A stretch of 64,000 bases of DNA from Sphaerisporangium siamense (GTDB taxonomy: Bacteria; Actinomycetota; Actinomycetes; Streptosporangiales; Streptosporangiaceae): contig NZ_JACHND010000001.1 in assembly GCF_014205275.1 (NCBI RefSeq), positions 4,340,001 to 4,404,000 on the forward strand, given 5' to 3'. This document shows positions 8,972 through 20,195 of this stretch, in pieces. Under the pieces are notes generated by a model. It was not told the origin of the DNA. It searched no databases and saw only the letters and a list, made by a program, of their open reading frames with translations. The translations under genes were made by a program, and so were the position numbers. Each line of letters begins with the position of its first letter. The first letter of the stretch is position 1.

Positions 8972-11900
8972 ATGTCTCGATTACCGTCTCTGGAACGGCC
9001 GTCACCCGCCGTGCGATCGGTCATGGCGAGGTGGAAGCGCCGGGTGGCCGGCTTGCTGGCCCTGGTGCTGGTCACGGGAGTTCTCCAGATCGTCCCGCTG
9101 CCCGCGCCGCCCGCCGCGGCGGCTGTGACGCGGACCGCGATGACGTGGAACCTGCACGGGAACGGGGGCAACTCGGAGAAGGCTCTCGACTTGATGGCGG
9201 ACCACGAGGTCACCGTCGCGGCTCTGCAGGAAGTGGCCAACGGCGATTTCATGGGCCTCCCGCACTCCGACTTCAACGCCCCTCATGTGAAACCGGACGG
9301 TACGGCCTCGTCTCCGTACAGCCAATGGAAGGTCGAGAAGTACACGCTCTCCGACTACGACATGACCGCCTTTGTGATCAACACCGATTCCCACAACCGC
9401 CGGATCGCGATCGTCACCAGCGAGGATGTCGCGACCACGGACGTACACGTCCTCGACGTACGCCCGGACTACCTCGGCAGGCGGTTCCCCGCCCTGGGCG
9501 TGAAGATCGACGACGTCTGGTACTACTCCATCCACGCCTCCACGCAGCGGCACCGTGCGGACAACAACGCGGACACGGTGGTCCACGACATCTCCGAGTT
9601 ACAGGCGACGTCCGCCTTCGGAGGCGACTGGGCCGCGATGGGCGACTGGAACCGTTTCCCCAGCGAGGACTCACGCGCGTACCAGATCCAGCTCGGGCAG
9701 CTCAGGGCCAGCGCGCGCAACCGGTTCCCTGACGAGGAGGCGCCCCTAGGGAACGTCCTGGACCTCGACGACGACGAACGCCTGATCTGGCAGGGCGCGA
9801 GAACCCACGACCACGGCGCCGAGCTCGACTACATGGTGGCCAAGGGGGCCGGTGACGGCTACAAGGCCATGCGGTACAGGACGACCAACGGCTCCGATCA
9901 CTACCCGGTGTTCTTCGCCGAGGAGACCGATGAGGACACCTGCATGGGCGGTACGACGCCGGCGCTGAACGCGCCACGTCCGGCGGCGGCAGGCGCCTGT
10001 CCCTTGGACGACCTGCCACGCGCCATCGTCTCCATGGGCGACAGCTACATCTCCGGTGAGGGAGGCCGCTGGCAGGGCAACGCCAACACCTCGGACGGGG
10101 GTGACTCCTGGGGCACCGACCGGGCCGCCGACGGTACCGAGGTCTACGAGAAGAACGCGGACGGCGGCGACGCCTGTCACCGCTCCGACGTCGCGGAGAT
10201 CAAGAACGCCGACATCGCCGGGCTGCCCCCGGAACGCAAGTTCAACATCGCCTGCTCGGGCGCGGAGACCGAACATCTGCTCACCGAGAAGTTCAAGAGT
10301 GAGAAGCCGCAGATCGAGCAGCTCGCCGACATCGCGGAGAAACACCAGGTGCACACGATCGTGGTGTCGATCGGCGGCAACGACCTCAAGTTCTCCTCCA
10401 TCGTGGAGACGTGCGCCAAGAACTTCCTGTTCGCCCGCGGGCCGTGTAACGAGAAGGCCGACGAGACCCTGAAAGAGGGGGTGGGCGACGTACGCAGATC
10501 CGTCTCGAAGGTGCTGACCGCGATCCGCGACACCATGAGCGAGGCCGGGCAGGCCGCGAACAGCTACAACCTCGTCCTCCAGTCCTACCCGTCCCCGTTG
10601 CCTCCCGTCGAGGAGATCCGGTATCCGGGCGACCACTACAACCGGTACACGAGCGGCGGCTGCCCCTTCTACGACGACGACCTGACCTGGACGCGCGACG
10701 GCGTCATCCGCCGGATCCGCGACATGCTGCAGGGCGTGGCCGCGGACGCGGGCGCGGCCTTCCTCGACCTGACGGACGCGTTCGCCGGACACGAACTGTG
10801 CGCGAAGACCGTCCGGCAGGCGGAGCCCGGCGAGAAGCTGACGCTTCCGGCGCCGGCCCCCCAGGTCGAGTGGGTGCGGTTCATCCAGGGGTACACCACG
10901 CCGGGCGACTGGGCGGAGCCCATCCATCCGAACGCGCACGGCCAGCGCGCCCTCAGCGCCTGCCTCACCGAGACCGTCTACGGGCTCGGCATGACGGACC
11001 GGATGGTGTACCCGTGCGTCGGGCGGCCGAAGAGCTGGCCGGGCGAGACGGCGCCGCTCAGATCGCCCATCGACGACGCCGTGGAGACCGCCGACGGCTG
11101 GAGAGGCGACGGCTTCCGGCTCGCCGATCATTACCTGTTCCAGCGCGGCAAGTACGCCCGCTTCAACCCGGACGCGGACATCGACGGCGAGATCCATCCC
11201 GGCAAGATCGAGTTCGGCCGGTCCGACGGATGGCTCGGGCAGGTGAAGGACACGCCCTCCAACTGGCCGAGCCTGCGCGACACCGACTTCGCGGGCGGCG
11301 TCGACGCCGTCTTCGAGGCGCGCACCGACTCCGCACCGCAACGCATCTTCATCCGCGGGGACCAGTACATGCGGGTCGAGCTGGATCCGGAGACCGCCGA
11401 CGACACGCGTATCAAGGGCCCGGGCCCCCTCACCGACTACTTCCATGTGTTCCGGGACACCGCGTTCCAGTTCGGCGTGGACGCGGCCGCCGGCGACCAG
11501 AAGAACAGGGCGCTGGTCTTCCGTCATGACCAGGTGGGAGTGGTGCAGGTCACCATCGACCGCAACGACGACGAATGGCTCGTGCCGCCGACCCGCATCG
11601 ACGAGGCGTTCCCCGTGCTCAAGAACACCCCGTTCGCCAAGCGCGTGGACGCGGCGCTGATCCGGCACCAGCGGGAGTCGGCGATGTGGGTCGACCTCAT
11701 CTCCGGCACCCAGGTGGTGACGATCCTGGTGACACTGGACGACCTTCCGCAGAGCACCCTCAAGACGAGCCCGGTGGAACTCACGGTCATGTGGCCGGGC
11801 CTGCGCGGCAGCATCTTCGACTGGTCCGGCAAGGGAACGCGGCCGGACAGGCGGGACCTGAAGATGGCCGCGGGCGCCCCTTTCGACAAGGGCTCCGATG

Positions 11901-14791
11901 ACCGGGAGTCCAAGCCGTCGGTGTCGGGCCCGCACTCCCGGTGCCGGCCGGAGGGACTCGCGGCCACCCGCGGCGTGGACGCGCCGTACTGCGAGGTGTA
12001 CGACAAGGACGGCCGCGAATGGCTGGGCGGCGACGGGCACGACAGGCGGGTGGTGGGCTACTTCACCGGCTGGCGCACCGGCGAGAACGACCAGCCGCGC
12101 TACCTCGCCTCGAACATCCCGTGGTCGAAGGTGACCCACGTCAACTACGCGTTCGCCAAGGTGGAGGACAACGAGATCTCCATCGGCGACCCCGACGATC
12201 CCGACAACCCGGCCACCGGCCTGACCTGGACCGACTCGCTCGGCGGCCAGCCGGACGCCTCCCTGCCGTACAAGGGGCACTTCAACCTGCTGGCGCGGTA
12301 CAAGAACAAACATCCACAGGTCAAAGTGCTGATCTCGGTGGGCGGCTGGGCCGACACGCGGAACTTCTACACGATGGCCACCAACGCCGACGGCAGCGTG
12401 AACCAGGGCGGCATCGACACCTTCGCCGACTCGGTCGTCGACTTCCTCGACCGCTACAAGGCGGCGTTCGACGGGGTTGACATCGACTACGAGTACCCCA
12501 GCGCGCTGCCCAGTGCGGGCAACCCCGCCGACCGGGATCTCTCGGAGCCGCGCCGCAAGGGCCTGCAGAAGGGCTACAACGCGCTGATGAAGACCCTGCG
12601 CGAGAAGCTCGACCGGGCCGGCGCCGACCGGGGCCGCTACTACCTGCTCACCGCCGCGGCCTCCGCGTCCGGGTACCTGGTGCGCGGCTACGACGCCGGA
12701 GAAGCCCTGCGGTACCTGGACTTCGTCAACCTCATGACCTACGACATGCACGGCTCGTGGAACCACTTCGTCGGCCCGCAGGCCCCGCTGTACGACGACG
12801 GGAAGGACAACGAGCTGGTCGCCGCCAAGTTCTATTCGACCAAGGAGTACGACAAGACCGGCTACTTCAACGTCGACTGGGCCTACCACTACTACCGCGG
12901 GGCGTTGCCGCCGGGCCGGATCAACATCGGCATCCCCTACTACACCCGCGGCTGGCAGAACGTGTCCGGCGGCACCGACGGCCTGTGGGGCACCGCGGCC
13001 CTGCCGGACCAGGGCAAGTGCCAGCCGGGCACCGGTCCCGGCTCCGGCGCGTCCACCCCCGTCGCCTGCGGCAACGGTGCGCAGGGCATCGACAACATCT
13101 GGCACGACCTGGGCAACCTGGGCCAGGAGATCGCGTCGGGATCCAACCCGATGTGGCACGCCAGGAACCTCCAGGAGGGCGTCGCCCCCTCGTACCTGCG
13201 CGCGTACACCGACGTCGGCGCGGACGCGGGCGGGCTGAAGGGCTCCTACGAGGAGAAGTACGACGACACGCTGCAGGCGTCGTGGCTGTGGAACCAGGAG
13301 AAGAAGGTGTTCCTGTCCACGGAGAACGACGCGTCGATCGACGCCAAGATCGAATACGTCAAGGACAACAAGCTCGGCGGCGTCATGATGTGGGAGCTCG
13401 CCGGCGACTACGCCCAGGACGAGGACGGCGAGTACGGCATGGGCTACGACCTGACCGACCGGCTCGACGAAGGGCTGCGCGGCTCGGGCGGCTACCAGAC
13501 CACCCGTCAGGGCGAGACGACGTTGCCCGGCGACGTGGTCGACGTGACGGCCGAGCTCGTGGACTATCCCACGCAGAAGGACCCGAACAGCAAGGACGAC
13601 CCCTTCTACCCGATGCGCCCCACCCTGCGCATCACCAACGACACCGACGTCACGCTGACGGCGGGCACCGAGATCTCCTTCGACATCCCCACCGCCACGC
13701 CACCGCTGCTGACGGACGAGAACTACCAGAAGTTCGGCAAGAACCTGACCGTCGAGGAGGGGCGGAGCGGCGCCAACGTCGGCGGGCTCGGGGCCGACTT
13801 CCACCGGGTGACCATGAAGCTGGACTACTGCGGGGACCTGGCGCCCGGCGCCAAGCGTGACATCATCCTGCGCCACTACCTGCCGCTCACGGGCCCGGCC
13901 AACGTCACCCTCAAGTCCGGCTCCCGCACCTACGGGATCACGCGCAACGATCAGAGTGACACGACCGTCGTGTCCCCGGACCTCGCCGACGGGATCGCCT
14001 GCCAGGCCGAGGAGTGGCGGCCGCACCCCTACAACCCGCACGGCACCTTCGCCTTCGAGAAGGACGGCAAGAACTGGCGGATCGTCGACTGGGTCGGCAG
14101 CCTGGTCCTGGACCACCCCGCCACCTGGGACACCCCGCACCTCGTCGAGAACCAGCCGGGCAACCAGAACCAGCTCTGGACGGTGGACGAGGAGGGCGGC
14201 TCGGGCTGGTACCGCATCAAGAGCCGCGGCAAGTGCCTCCAGGCCGACGGCGTCCTGAAGTCGCTCAGCGTGCACGACTGCGATGACGAGCCGCACCAGT
14301 GGTGGCAGATACGCGTCATGAAGGCCGACGGGAACGACGTCGTCGTGACCGGTCCGCCCACCCCCGGCACCGGCTACCAGTTGGTGTCCTACGACAGTGA
14401 GGAGTACGACGAGCCCGCATACGTCGCCGAGGGCAAGAACAGCGGCAACACGCCCGGGACCCAGGTGGTCGCCGGCGATCCCGACGGCTCCACCGCGAGC
14501 ACCGTCATCCGGAACGGGTCCTACTGGCGCGCCAACTGGTGGACCAATGCCACGGACGAGCCCGGCAGGAGCGACGCCTGGAAGAAGCTCGGCCCCGTCT
14601 CCAGCGCGGCCTTGCCGCGGACCCCGGATGCGGGCGCCGACGGCCCGCGGCACACGCCGAGTCCCAGCACCGCAACGGTGAGCCCACCGCCGGGCGTACC
14701 GACCGGTCCCCGGACGGGAAACCCGCCCAGCCCGAACATGAAGCCCGCCCTGCCCGCGCCGAAGACACACAAGACGCCTAAGGGCCGATAG
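8972..14791 (+). CDS. Secreted multidomain protein: CdtB-like nuclease, SGNH esterase, hemopexin repeats, GH18 chitinase, ricin-type lectin
   Basis: This 1939-residue protein starts at ATG 8972 after GGAAGGA. A signal peptide (KRR, then a hydrophobic run ending PPAAAA near residue 50) directs export. Residues about 55-315 are an endonuclease/exonuclease/phosphatase domain with Glu87 in ALQEV, His188 in SIHAS, Asp225/Asn227 in GDWNRFP, ELDYMV at 284-289 and SDHYP with Asp309/His310. The order and spacing recall the cytolethal distending toxin subunit CdtB. Residues about 350-670 are an SGNH hydrolase (GDSYISGEG with Ser358, GGND, EPIHPN with His652). Residues about 690-940 resemble hemopexin repeats (FEARTDSAPQRIFIRGDQYM). 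Residues about 1025-1505 are a GH18 chitinase with DGVDIDYE (Asp1167, 1170, 1172 and Glu1174). A beta-rich module follows, then a ricin-type lectin at about 1680-1860 (NQLWTVDE, GKCLQADG, QWWQI) and a proline-rich tail. A role against chitin-bearing cells is inference. Confidence 0.85.
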   Translation: MSRLPSLERPSPAVRSVMARWKRRVAGLLALVLVTGVLQIVPLPAPPAAAAVTRTAMTWNLHGNGGNSEKALDLMADHEVTVAALQEVANGDFMGLPHSDFNAPHVKPDGTASSPYSQWKVEKYTLSDYDMTAFVINTDSHNRRIAIVTSEDVATTDVHVLDVRPDYLGRRFPALGVKIDDVWYYSIHASTQRHRADNNADTVVHDISELQATSAFGGDWAAMGDWNRFPSEDSRAYQIQLGQLRASARNRFPDEEAPLGNVLDLDDDERLIWQGARTHDHGAELDYMVAKGAGDGYKAMRYRTTNGSDHYPVFFAEETDEDTCMGGTTPALNAPRPAAAGACPLDDLPRAIVSMGDSYISGEGGRWQGNANTSDGGDSWGTDRAADGTEVYEKNADGGDACHRSDVAEIKNADIAGLPPERKFNIACSGAETEHLLTEKFKSEKPQIEQLADIAEKHQVHTIVVSIGGNDLKFSSIVETCAKNFLFARGPCNEKADETLKEGVGDVRRSVSKVLTAIRDTMSEAGQAANSYNLVLQSYPSPLPPVEEIRYPGDHYNRYTSGGCPFYDDDLTWTRDGVIRRIRDMLQGVAADAGAAFLDLTDAFAGHELCAKTVRQAEPGEKLTLPAPAPQVEWVRFIQGYTTPGDWAEPIHPNAHGQRALSACLTETVYGLGMTDRMVYPCVGRPKSWPGETAPLRSPIDDAVETADGWRGDGFRLADHYLFQRGKYARFNPDADIDGEIHPGKIEFGRSDGWLGQVKDTPSNWPSLRDTDFAGGVDAVFEARTDSAPQRIFIRGDQYMRVELDPETADDTRIKGPGPLTDYFHVFRDTAFQFGVDAAAGDQKNRALVFRHDQVGVVQVTIDRNDDEWLVPPTRIDEAFPVLKNTPFAKRVDAALIRHQRESAMWVDLISGTQVVTILVTLDDLPQSTLKTSPVELTVMWPGLRGSIFDWSGKGTRPDRRDLKMAAGAPFDKGSDDRESKPSVSGPHSRCRPEGLAATRGVDAPYCEVYDKDGREWLGGDGHDRRVVGYFTGWRTGENDQPRYLASNIPWSKVTHVNYAFAKVEDNEISIGDPDDPDNPATGLTWTDSLGGQPDASLPYKGHFNLLARYKNKHPQVKVLISVGGWADTRNFYTMATNADGSVNQGGIDTFADSVVDFLDRYKAAFDGVDIDYEYPSALPSAGNPADRDLSEPRRKGLQKGYNALMKTLREKLDRAGADRGRYYLLTAAASASGYLVRGYDAGEALRYLDFVNLMTYDMHGSWNHFVGPQAPLYDDGKDNELVAAKFYSTKEYDKTGYFNVDWAYHYYRGALPPGRINIGIPYYTRGWQNVSGGTDGLWGTAALPDQGKCQPGTGPGSGASTPVACGNGAQGIDNIWHDLGNLGQEIASGSNPMWHARNLQEGVAPSYLRAYTDVGADAGGLKGSYEEKYDDTLQASWLWNQEKKVFLSTENDASIDAKIEYVKDNKLGGVMMWELAGDYAQDEDGEYGMGYDLTDRLDEGLRGSGGYQTTRQGETTLPGDVVDVTAELVDYPTQKDPNSKDDPFYPMRPTLRITNDTDVTLTAGTEISFDIPTATPPLLTDENYQKFGKNLTVEEGRSGANVGGLGADFHRVTMKLDYCGDLAPGAKRDIILRHYLPLTGPANVTLKSGSRTYGITRNDQSDTTVVSPDLADGIACQAEEWRPHPYNPHGTFAFEKDGKNWRIVDWVGSLVLDHPATWDTPHLVENQPGNQNQLWTVDEEGGSGWYRIKSRGKCLQADGVLKSLSVHDCDDEPHQWWQIRVMKADGNDVVVTGPPTPGTGYQLVSYDSEEYDEPAYVAEGKNSGNTPGTQVVAGDPDGSTASTVIRNGSYWRANWWTNATDEPGRSDAWKKLGPVSSAALPRTPDAGADGPRHTPSPSTATVSPPPGVPTGPRTGNPPSPNMKPALPAPKTHKTPKGR

Positions 14792-14814
14792 ATCAGCGCA
14801 CCGGCTCCGATGCC

Positions 14815-14846
14815 CCCGTCCCGGCCTCCCCGGAGGCCGGGACGGG
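14815..14846. terminator. Bidirectional terminator between convergent genes
   Basis: A 15-bp perfect palindrome (left arm 14815-14829, right arm 14832-14846) lies between the stops of the large secreted protein and the convergent peptidase gene. No long T-tract flanks it, but the stem is very stable and could serve both strands. Confidence 0.75.
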
Positions 14847-14855
14847 TCCCGCCGG

Positions 14856-15896
14856 CTAGGCGAGGGAGCCGGTCCAGCGGCTTTCGGCGTTGCGGTAGAC
14901 CGTGAAGGAGTCGCTGTCGAAGTACGGTGAGATGCCGGTGTCATACCGGTTGTCGCCGTCGGTGTCGGAAACGCTGATCGTGATGCCGTTGAGGTAGCCG
15001 GTGCCGGTGTCGCTCGAGTAATCGGTCAGCCACGAGGAGCCGAGAGAGCCGTCACCGGTGAACGGGGAGTTCACGCCGATGGGCCGGTCGGCGAGGAGGT
15101 TCGTGACGTGCACCGTGAACGTCGATCCGGTCGACCGTTCGAGAGCCTCGCCCGTGTAGGGCAGGCTCCCGTCGGGGTTCGGGCCGGCGGGGTAGCCGAA
15201 GACGTCGACCGTGGGCGCGAGCGGCTGGTTGAACGCGAGCCCCTGGCCGCCGACGTTGTCGGCCAGCCGCCCGGTATTGGTCAGTGTGTCCGGGGAAGGT
15301 GAGACGACACCGCTGTACACGTTGACGAAGGCGTAGTCGCGGTCGTGGTCGCGGACGTCGTCGAGATCATAGTGAGTGACGGCCTGCTTTCCGACGTACA
15401 GGCCGAACGGGGTCGTGCCGTCGGTGTAGCCGGGGACGAAGACCCACTTGGCGAGCGGGCCGGCCGGGGCCTCGATGTCCAGCAGGCAGTGACCTGCCGT
15501 CGCGACGACGTTCCGGTAGCGCGACTGCACGGCCGTGCCGGTGCACCAGTGCGGCTGGAGGTCGCTGCCGATGAAGAACACCTTGCCCGAGGTCGTGGGA
15601 CTCGATCCGTCCGGCGAGGTCGCCCCCTCCACCGGCGGGACGGACCTCGGGGGGCCGTCCGGGACGACGTCCGTGGACAGGCGTTCCCCCGCGGCCGCCG
15701 TTCGCACGGTGTACGGCGTGGCGTTCCTCAGGTTGGCGGCTCCGTCGGCGAGCCAGTAGTTCGCGACCTGCTGGGCCGCCGTCGTGGTGGAGGCCAGCGG
15801 GACCACCAGCACGGTCGCGGCCTCTGCCGGCGCGGCGATGATGGTGGAACCCAACACGCTCAAGCCGGTGCCCAACGCGATCAGTGCACGCCTCAA
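14856..15896 (-). CDS. Secreted trypsin-like serine peptidase
   Basis: The 346-residue protein starts best at TTG 15896, preceded by GGGAGA, which places a clean signal peptide (LRRALIALGTG up to PAEAA) at the N-terminus. The frame remains open upstream but gives no signal-like start. The mature part shows a chymotrypsin-fold arrangement: His in VVATAGHCLLD, Asp in HDRDYAFVNV and a probable Ser in GDGSLGSSWL. The serine motif departs from the usual GDSGGP, so activity should not be assumed. A cysteine pair (HWCTG, GHCLL) may form the conserved disulfide. Convergent with the multidomain secreted gene, it could process secreted proteins or act in nutrition. The target is unknown. Confidence 0.75.
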   Translation of the reverse strand: MRRALIALGTGLSVLGSTIIAAPAEAATVLVVPLASTTTAAQQVANYWLADGAANLRNATPYTVRTAAAGERLSTDVVPDGPPRSVPPVEGATSPDGSSPTTSGKVFFIGSDLQPHWCTGTAVQSRYRNVVATAGHCLLDIEAPAGPLAKWVFVPGYTDGTTPFGLYVGKQAVTHYDLDDVRDHDRDYAFVNVYSGVVSPSPDTLTNTGRLADNVGGQGLAFNQPLAPTVDVFGYPAGPNPDGSLPYTGEALERSTGSTFTVHVTNLLADRPIGVNSPFTGDGSLGSSWLTDYSSDTGTGYLNGITISVSDTDGDNRYDTGISPYFDSDSFTVYRNAESRWTGSLA

Positions 15897-16069
15897 AGTC
15901 GATCTCCCGTCCGGTTCTGGGCGTCTTCGCGCCCTGTCAGCGTGGAGAGCCGGCCGATCAACGGAAACGGCCGGCGAGCAGTGAGATCGTAACCGCGCCC
16001 GGGGCCCTGGTCCTAGAAGTTTTAGATCACGTGTTCGATACGAGGGGGTGCTGTGCCGTGGAGTGCCGA

Positions 16070-16096
16070 CAGCCACCCGGGGGTGCCGGGTGGCTG
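16070..16096 (-). terminator. Hairpin after the flavin hydroxylase gene
   Basis: CAGCCACCCGG at 16070-16080 pairs perfectly with 16086-16096 across a 5-base loop, 14 bases downstream of the hydroxylase stop on the minus strand. The remaining gap to the peptidase start shows no further feature. Confidence 0.65.
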
Positions 16097-16109
16097 TGGG
16101 GGAGTGACG

Positions 16110-17705
<1,596 letters not shown>

Positions 17706-17994
17706 CTCAGCTCCTCGGTGATTCAGTGGCCATCTGGCGTCGCCGTCCGCGGATCTCCATGCTCACCCGGCCCGCGAAATAGGGCATCTCTCACATTGCG
17801 CTTCCCTGGCGCCGGCGATCCCGGGGCCTTCCGCACCGCAATCCAGAAGATGCGTCCCCAGGGGGCGAATGCGACCGTTCAGTGGTGAGCATCGGCGGAC
17901 GGCCATTCGGCTGCGATTGTTTTACGGCTCTGCGGCGCAATTCGCCGGCTCCCCGATGGTCCGTCGGAATTCTTTTTTCCAGGAGGAAGAGAAA
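17706..17994. promoter_or_regulatory. Divergent promoter region of the hydroxylase and second flavoprotein genes
   Basis: The 289-base gap separates two oppositely directed tailoring genes, so promoters for both must lie here. AT-rich stretches occur around 17915-17925 and 17970-17980. AGGAGGAAG just before 17995 is the ribosome binding site of the rightward gene. No specific operator was recognised. Confidence 0.45.
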
Positions 17995-19179
17995 ATGGTG
18001 CTGACGACCGATGTTCCGACGCGGGAACAGATTCTCGCCCGGGTTCAGGACACGCTCCCAACCCTGCGTAAGAACGCGGACTGGAACGAGGAGAACCGCC
18101 GCGTCCACGAGGAGTCCATCGAGGCCCTCGCCGACGCCGGCGTCTTCAAGCTGAGGACGCCGGTCCGCTACGGCGGCTACGAGTCCGACACCCGCACCCT
18201 CGTCGACGTCGCCAGCGCGATCGGCACGGCCGACGGCTCCACCTCGTGGGTGGCGTCGGTCTACTGGATCCCGACCTGGATGGCCTGCCTGTTCCCCGAC
18301 CACGTCCAGGACGAGGTCTTCTCGACCCCCGACGTCCGCATCTGCGGCACGCTCAGCCCGACCGCCATGGCGGTCCCGGTCGACGGCGGCATCGTCGTCA
18401 ACGGCAAGTGGGGCTTCATCAGCGGCGCCCACCACAGCCACTGGCAGGTCATCGTCACGGTCCTGGTCGCGCCCGAGGGCGAGCCGCAGCCGATGATGGC
18501 CCTGGTGCCGATGTCCGACCTCCAGGTCATCGACGACTGGAACACCTCGGGCCTCAAGGCCACCGGCAGCGTCAGCACGGCCGCGCAGGACCTGTTCATC
18601 CCCGCGGACCGCGTGCTGCACATCGGCCAGGTCCTGACGGGCCTGGGCGTCTCGGCGGCCAACGCCACCAGCGCCATCTACAACGCCCCGCTGCTCCCGG
18701 TCGCCTCGGCCTCCTCGGTCGGCGCGCTGCTGGGCATGGCCAGGGGCGCGCGGGCCGCGTTCTTCGAGCGCCTGCCCGAGCGCAAGATCACCTACACGGG
18801 CTACACCAGCCAGGCCGAGGCCCCGCTGACGCACCTGCAGGTCGCGGACGCCGAGATGAAGATCGACGAAGCTGAGTTCCACGCGCACCGCCTCGCCTCC
18901 CTGGTGGACGCCAAGGCCGCCGAGGCCGCGCAGTGGACGATGGAGCAGCGGGTCAAGGCCCGCGCCGACATGGGCTCGGTCGTCCGGCTGGCCAAGGAGG
19001 CCGTGGAGATCTACGCCTCCGCCAGCGGCGGCTCCTCCATCTACAGCCACCAGCCGATCCAGCGGTTCGCCCGCGACGTGCAGGCCGTGAACCTGCACGC
19101 GCTGATGCACCCGAACACCAACGCCGAGCTGTACGGCCGCCTGCTGTGCGGGCTCCAGCCCAACACTCTCTACGTCTGA
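17995..19179 (+). CDS. Acyl-CoA dehydrogenase-fold flavin-dependent monooxygenase
   Basis: The 394-residue protein resembles the flavoprotein at 92-1336 in fold and motifs: ADAGVFKLRTPVRYGGYESD near the N-terminus, GGIVVNGKWGFISGAHHSHW in the beta domain and a helical C-terminal half ending with HALMHPNTNAELYGRLLCG. This is the pattern of group D two-component monooxygenases rather than of catabolic acyl-CoA dehydrogenases, which need a catalytic Glu and CoA-binding residues. The start at ATG 17995 is set by a near-perfect AGGAGG 8 bases upstream. The downstream SgcJ-like gene follows in the same direction after 84 bases, so the two may be cotranscribed. The substrate is unknown. Confidence 0.82.
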   Translation: MVLTTDVPTREQILARVQDTLPTLRKNADWNEENRRVHEESIEALADAGVFKLRTPVRYGGYESDTRTLVDVASAIGTADGSTSWVASVYWIPTWMACLFPDHVQDEVFSTPDVRICGTLSPTAMAVPVDGGIVVNGKWGFISGAHHSHWQVIVTVLVAPEGEPQPMMALVPMSDLQVIDDWNTSGLKATGSVSTAAQDLFIPADRVLHIGQVLTGLGVSAANATSAIYNAPLLPVASASSVGALLGMARGARAAFFERLPERKITYTGYTSQAEAPLTHLQVADAEMKIDEAEFHAHRLASLVDAKAAEAAQWTMEQRVKARADMGSVVRLAKEAVEIYASASGGSSIYSHQPIQRFARDVQAVNLHALMHPNTNAELYGRLLCGLQPNTLYV

Positions 19180-19263
19180 CCGCCGGCCGGGACGGCGGCC
19201 ACGCCCGCCGTCCCGGCCTTCCAGGCATCTCCGTTCAGGGAATCAACCGAAAGGGCTTGAGTC

Positions 19264-19671
19264 ATGGCCTCACCCACCGCCGAGCTGGAGAAGGCGGCCG
19301 TCGCCGCCGTCCCCTTCCGCATCGTCACCGCCTGGGCCCGTAAGGACGCCAAGGCGTTCGCCGACGTCTTCACGCCGGACGGGACCATGATCCTCCCCGG
19401 GTCCTACAACAAGGGCACGGCCGAGATCGAGGCGTTCATGGCGGACGCGTTCACGAACAAGTACAAGAACACCACGGTCACCGGCACGCCCCTCGACCTG
19501 CGGTTCCTCACCCCCGACACCGCGGTGATCACCACCGGCGGCGGCGTGCTGGCGCAGGGGGAGACCATCGTCTCCGACAAGGAGGCCATCCGCGCGACCT
19601 GGGTGATCACCCGGTACGAGGGTGACTGGAAGCTCGCCGCCTACCAGAACTGCTCCCGCGACGAAGTCTGA
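19264..19671 (+). CDS. SgcJ/EcaC-type SnoaL-fold protein
   Basis: This 135-residue protein matches the NTF2/SnoaL-like SgcJ family: RIVTAWARKDAKAFADVFTP, DGTMILPGSYNKGTAEI, GGGVLAQGE, IRATWVITRYEGDWKLAAYQN. SgcJ itself is encoded among the conserved genes of nine-membered enediyne clusters and is needed for C-1027 production, but its exact reaction is not settled. The wider family is found in many actinomycetes, so this alone does not prove an enediyne. AAAGGG precedes the ATG. Together with the SgcC4-, SgcC- and SgcC5-like genes it strengthens an enediyne-type reading. Confidence 0.78.
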   Translation: MASPTAELEKAAVAAVPFRIVTAWARKDAKAFADVFTPDGTMILPGSYNKGTAEIEAFMADAFTNKYKNTTVTGTPLDLRFLTPDTAVITTGGGVLAQGETIVSDKEAIRATWVITRYEGDWKLAAYQNCSRDEV

Positions 19672-19769
19672 CCAGCGGCGGGCGCCCGACGGACATCGGC
19701 CCGGCGCCGCCGCCCGCGACCGGGGAGACCTGGCCGCGGGCGCGCGCCGGGCCGGTGGTACGTCCCCCG

Positions 19770-19800
19770 CGCGCCGAACACGGCGCGGCGCGTTTCATTT
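19770..19800 (+). terminator. Terminator after the SgcJ-like gene
   Basis: CGCGCCG at 19770-19776 pairs with CGGCGCG at 19781-19787 over an AACA loop, followed by a T-rich tail (TTTCATTT). It lies 100 bases after the stop codon. Confidence 0.65.
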
Positions 19801-20195
19801 CCATATGTGGCGGGCGCGGCGGGACCGGTGAAGGTCCGTGAACGCGCTCGCCGGACCGGCGAAATCCCGGTACCGCCATTGGAGAGCGCGACGTACGAAA
19901 TCGATCACACCGCGGCCGCGAGGACTCCCGCGCGGGAGAAATGCGCGGCAACGGGATTTCTTCGAGGTTGCTGGATGGGTCCTCCCTTGTTGACGTGCGC
20001 TTTCGCGGGCGTGGAGCATTGGCGGTGTGCCAGTGCCTTGCGTGGTCCGCGGCACGTGCCGGGTGCTGGACGCCGGGCGAATCGGTCGCGCGGTCCGGTC
20101 GACGGCACGAACCTTCCGGCGGCGGCAGGGGGCCGCGAGCCGAAGGGCCCGCCGCCGGGCCCTTCCCATGTCCGGACCGTCGCGAGGAGTGACTG
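19801..20195. other. Gene-free stretch before the YcaO-like gene
   Basis: This stretch of about 395 bases shows only out-of-frame or unsupported reading frames. Base composition is less GC-rich around 19880-20010. A GAGGAG ribosome binding site for the next gene ends the stretch. No operator or RNA element was recognised. Confidence 0.4.

Noticed and set aside
9746..14944. A 1732-codon frame opposite the large secreted protein
   Set aside because: It is an antisense shadow of a gene with clear domains on the other strand, with no recognisable motif or ribosome binding site.
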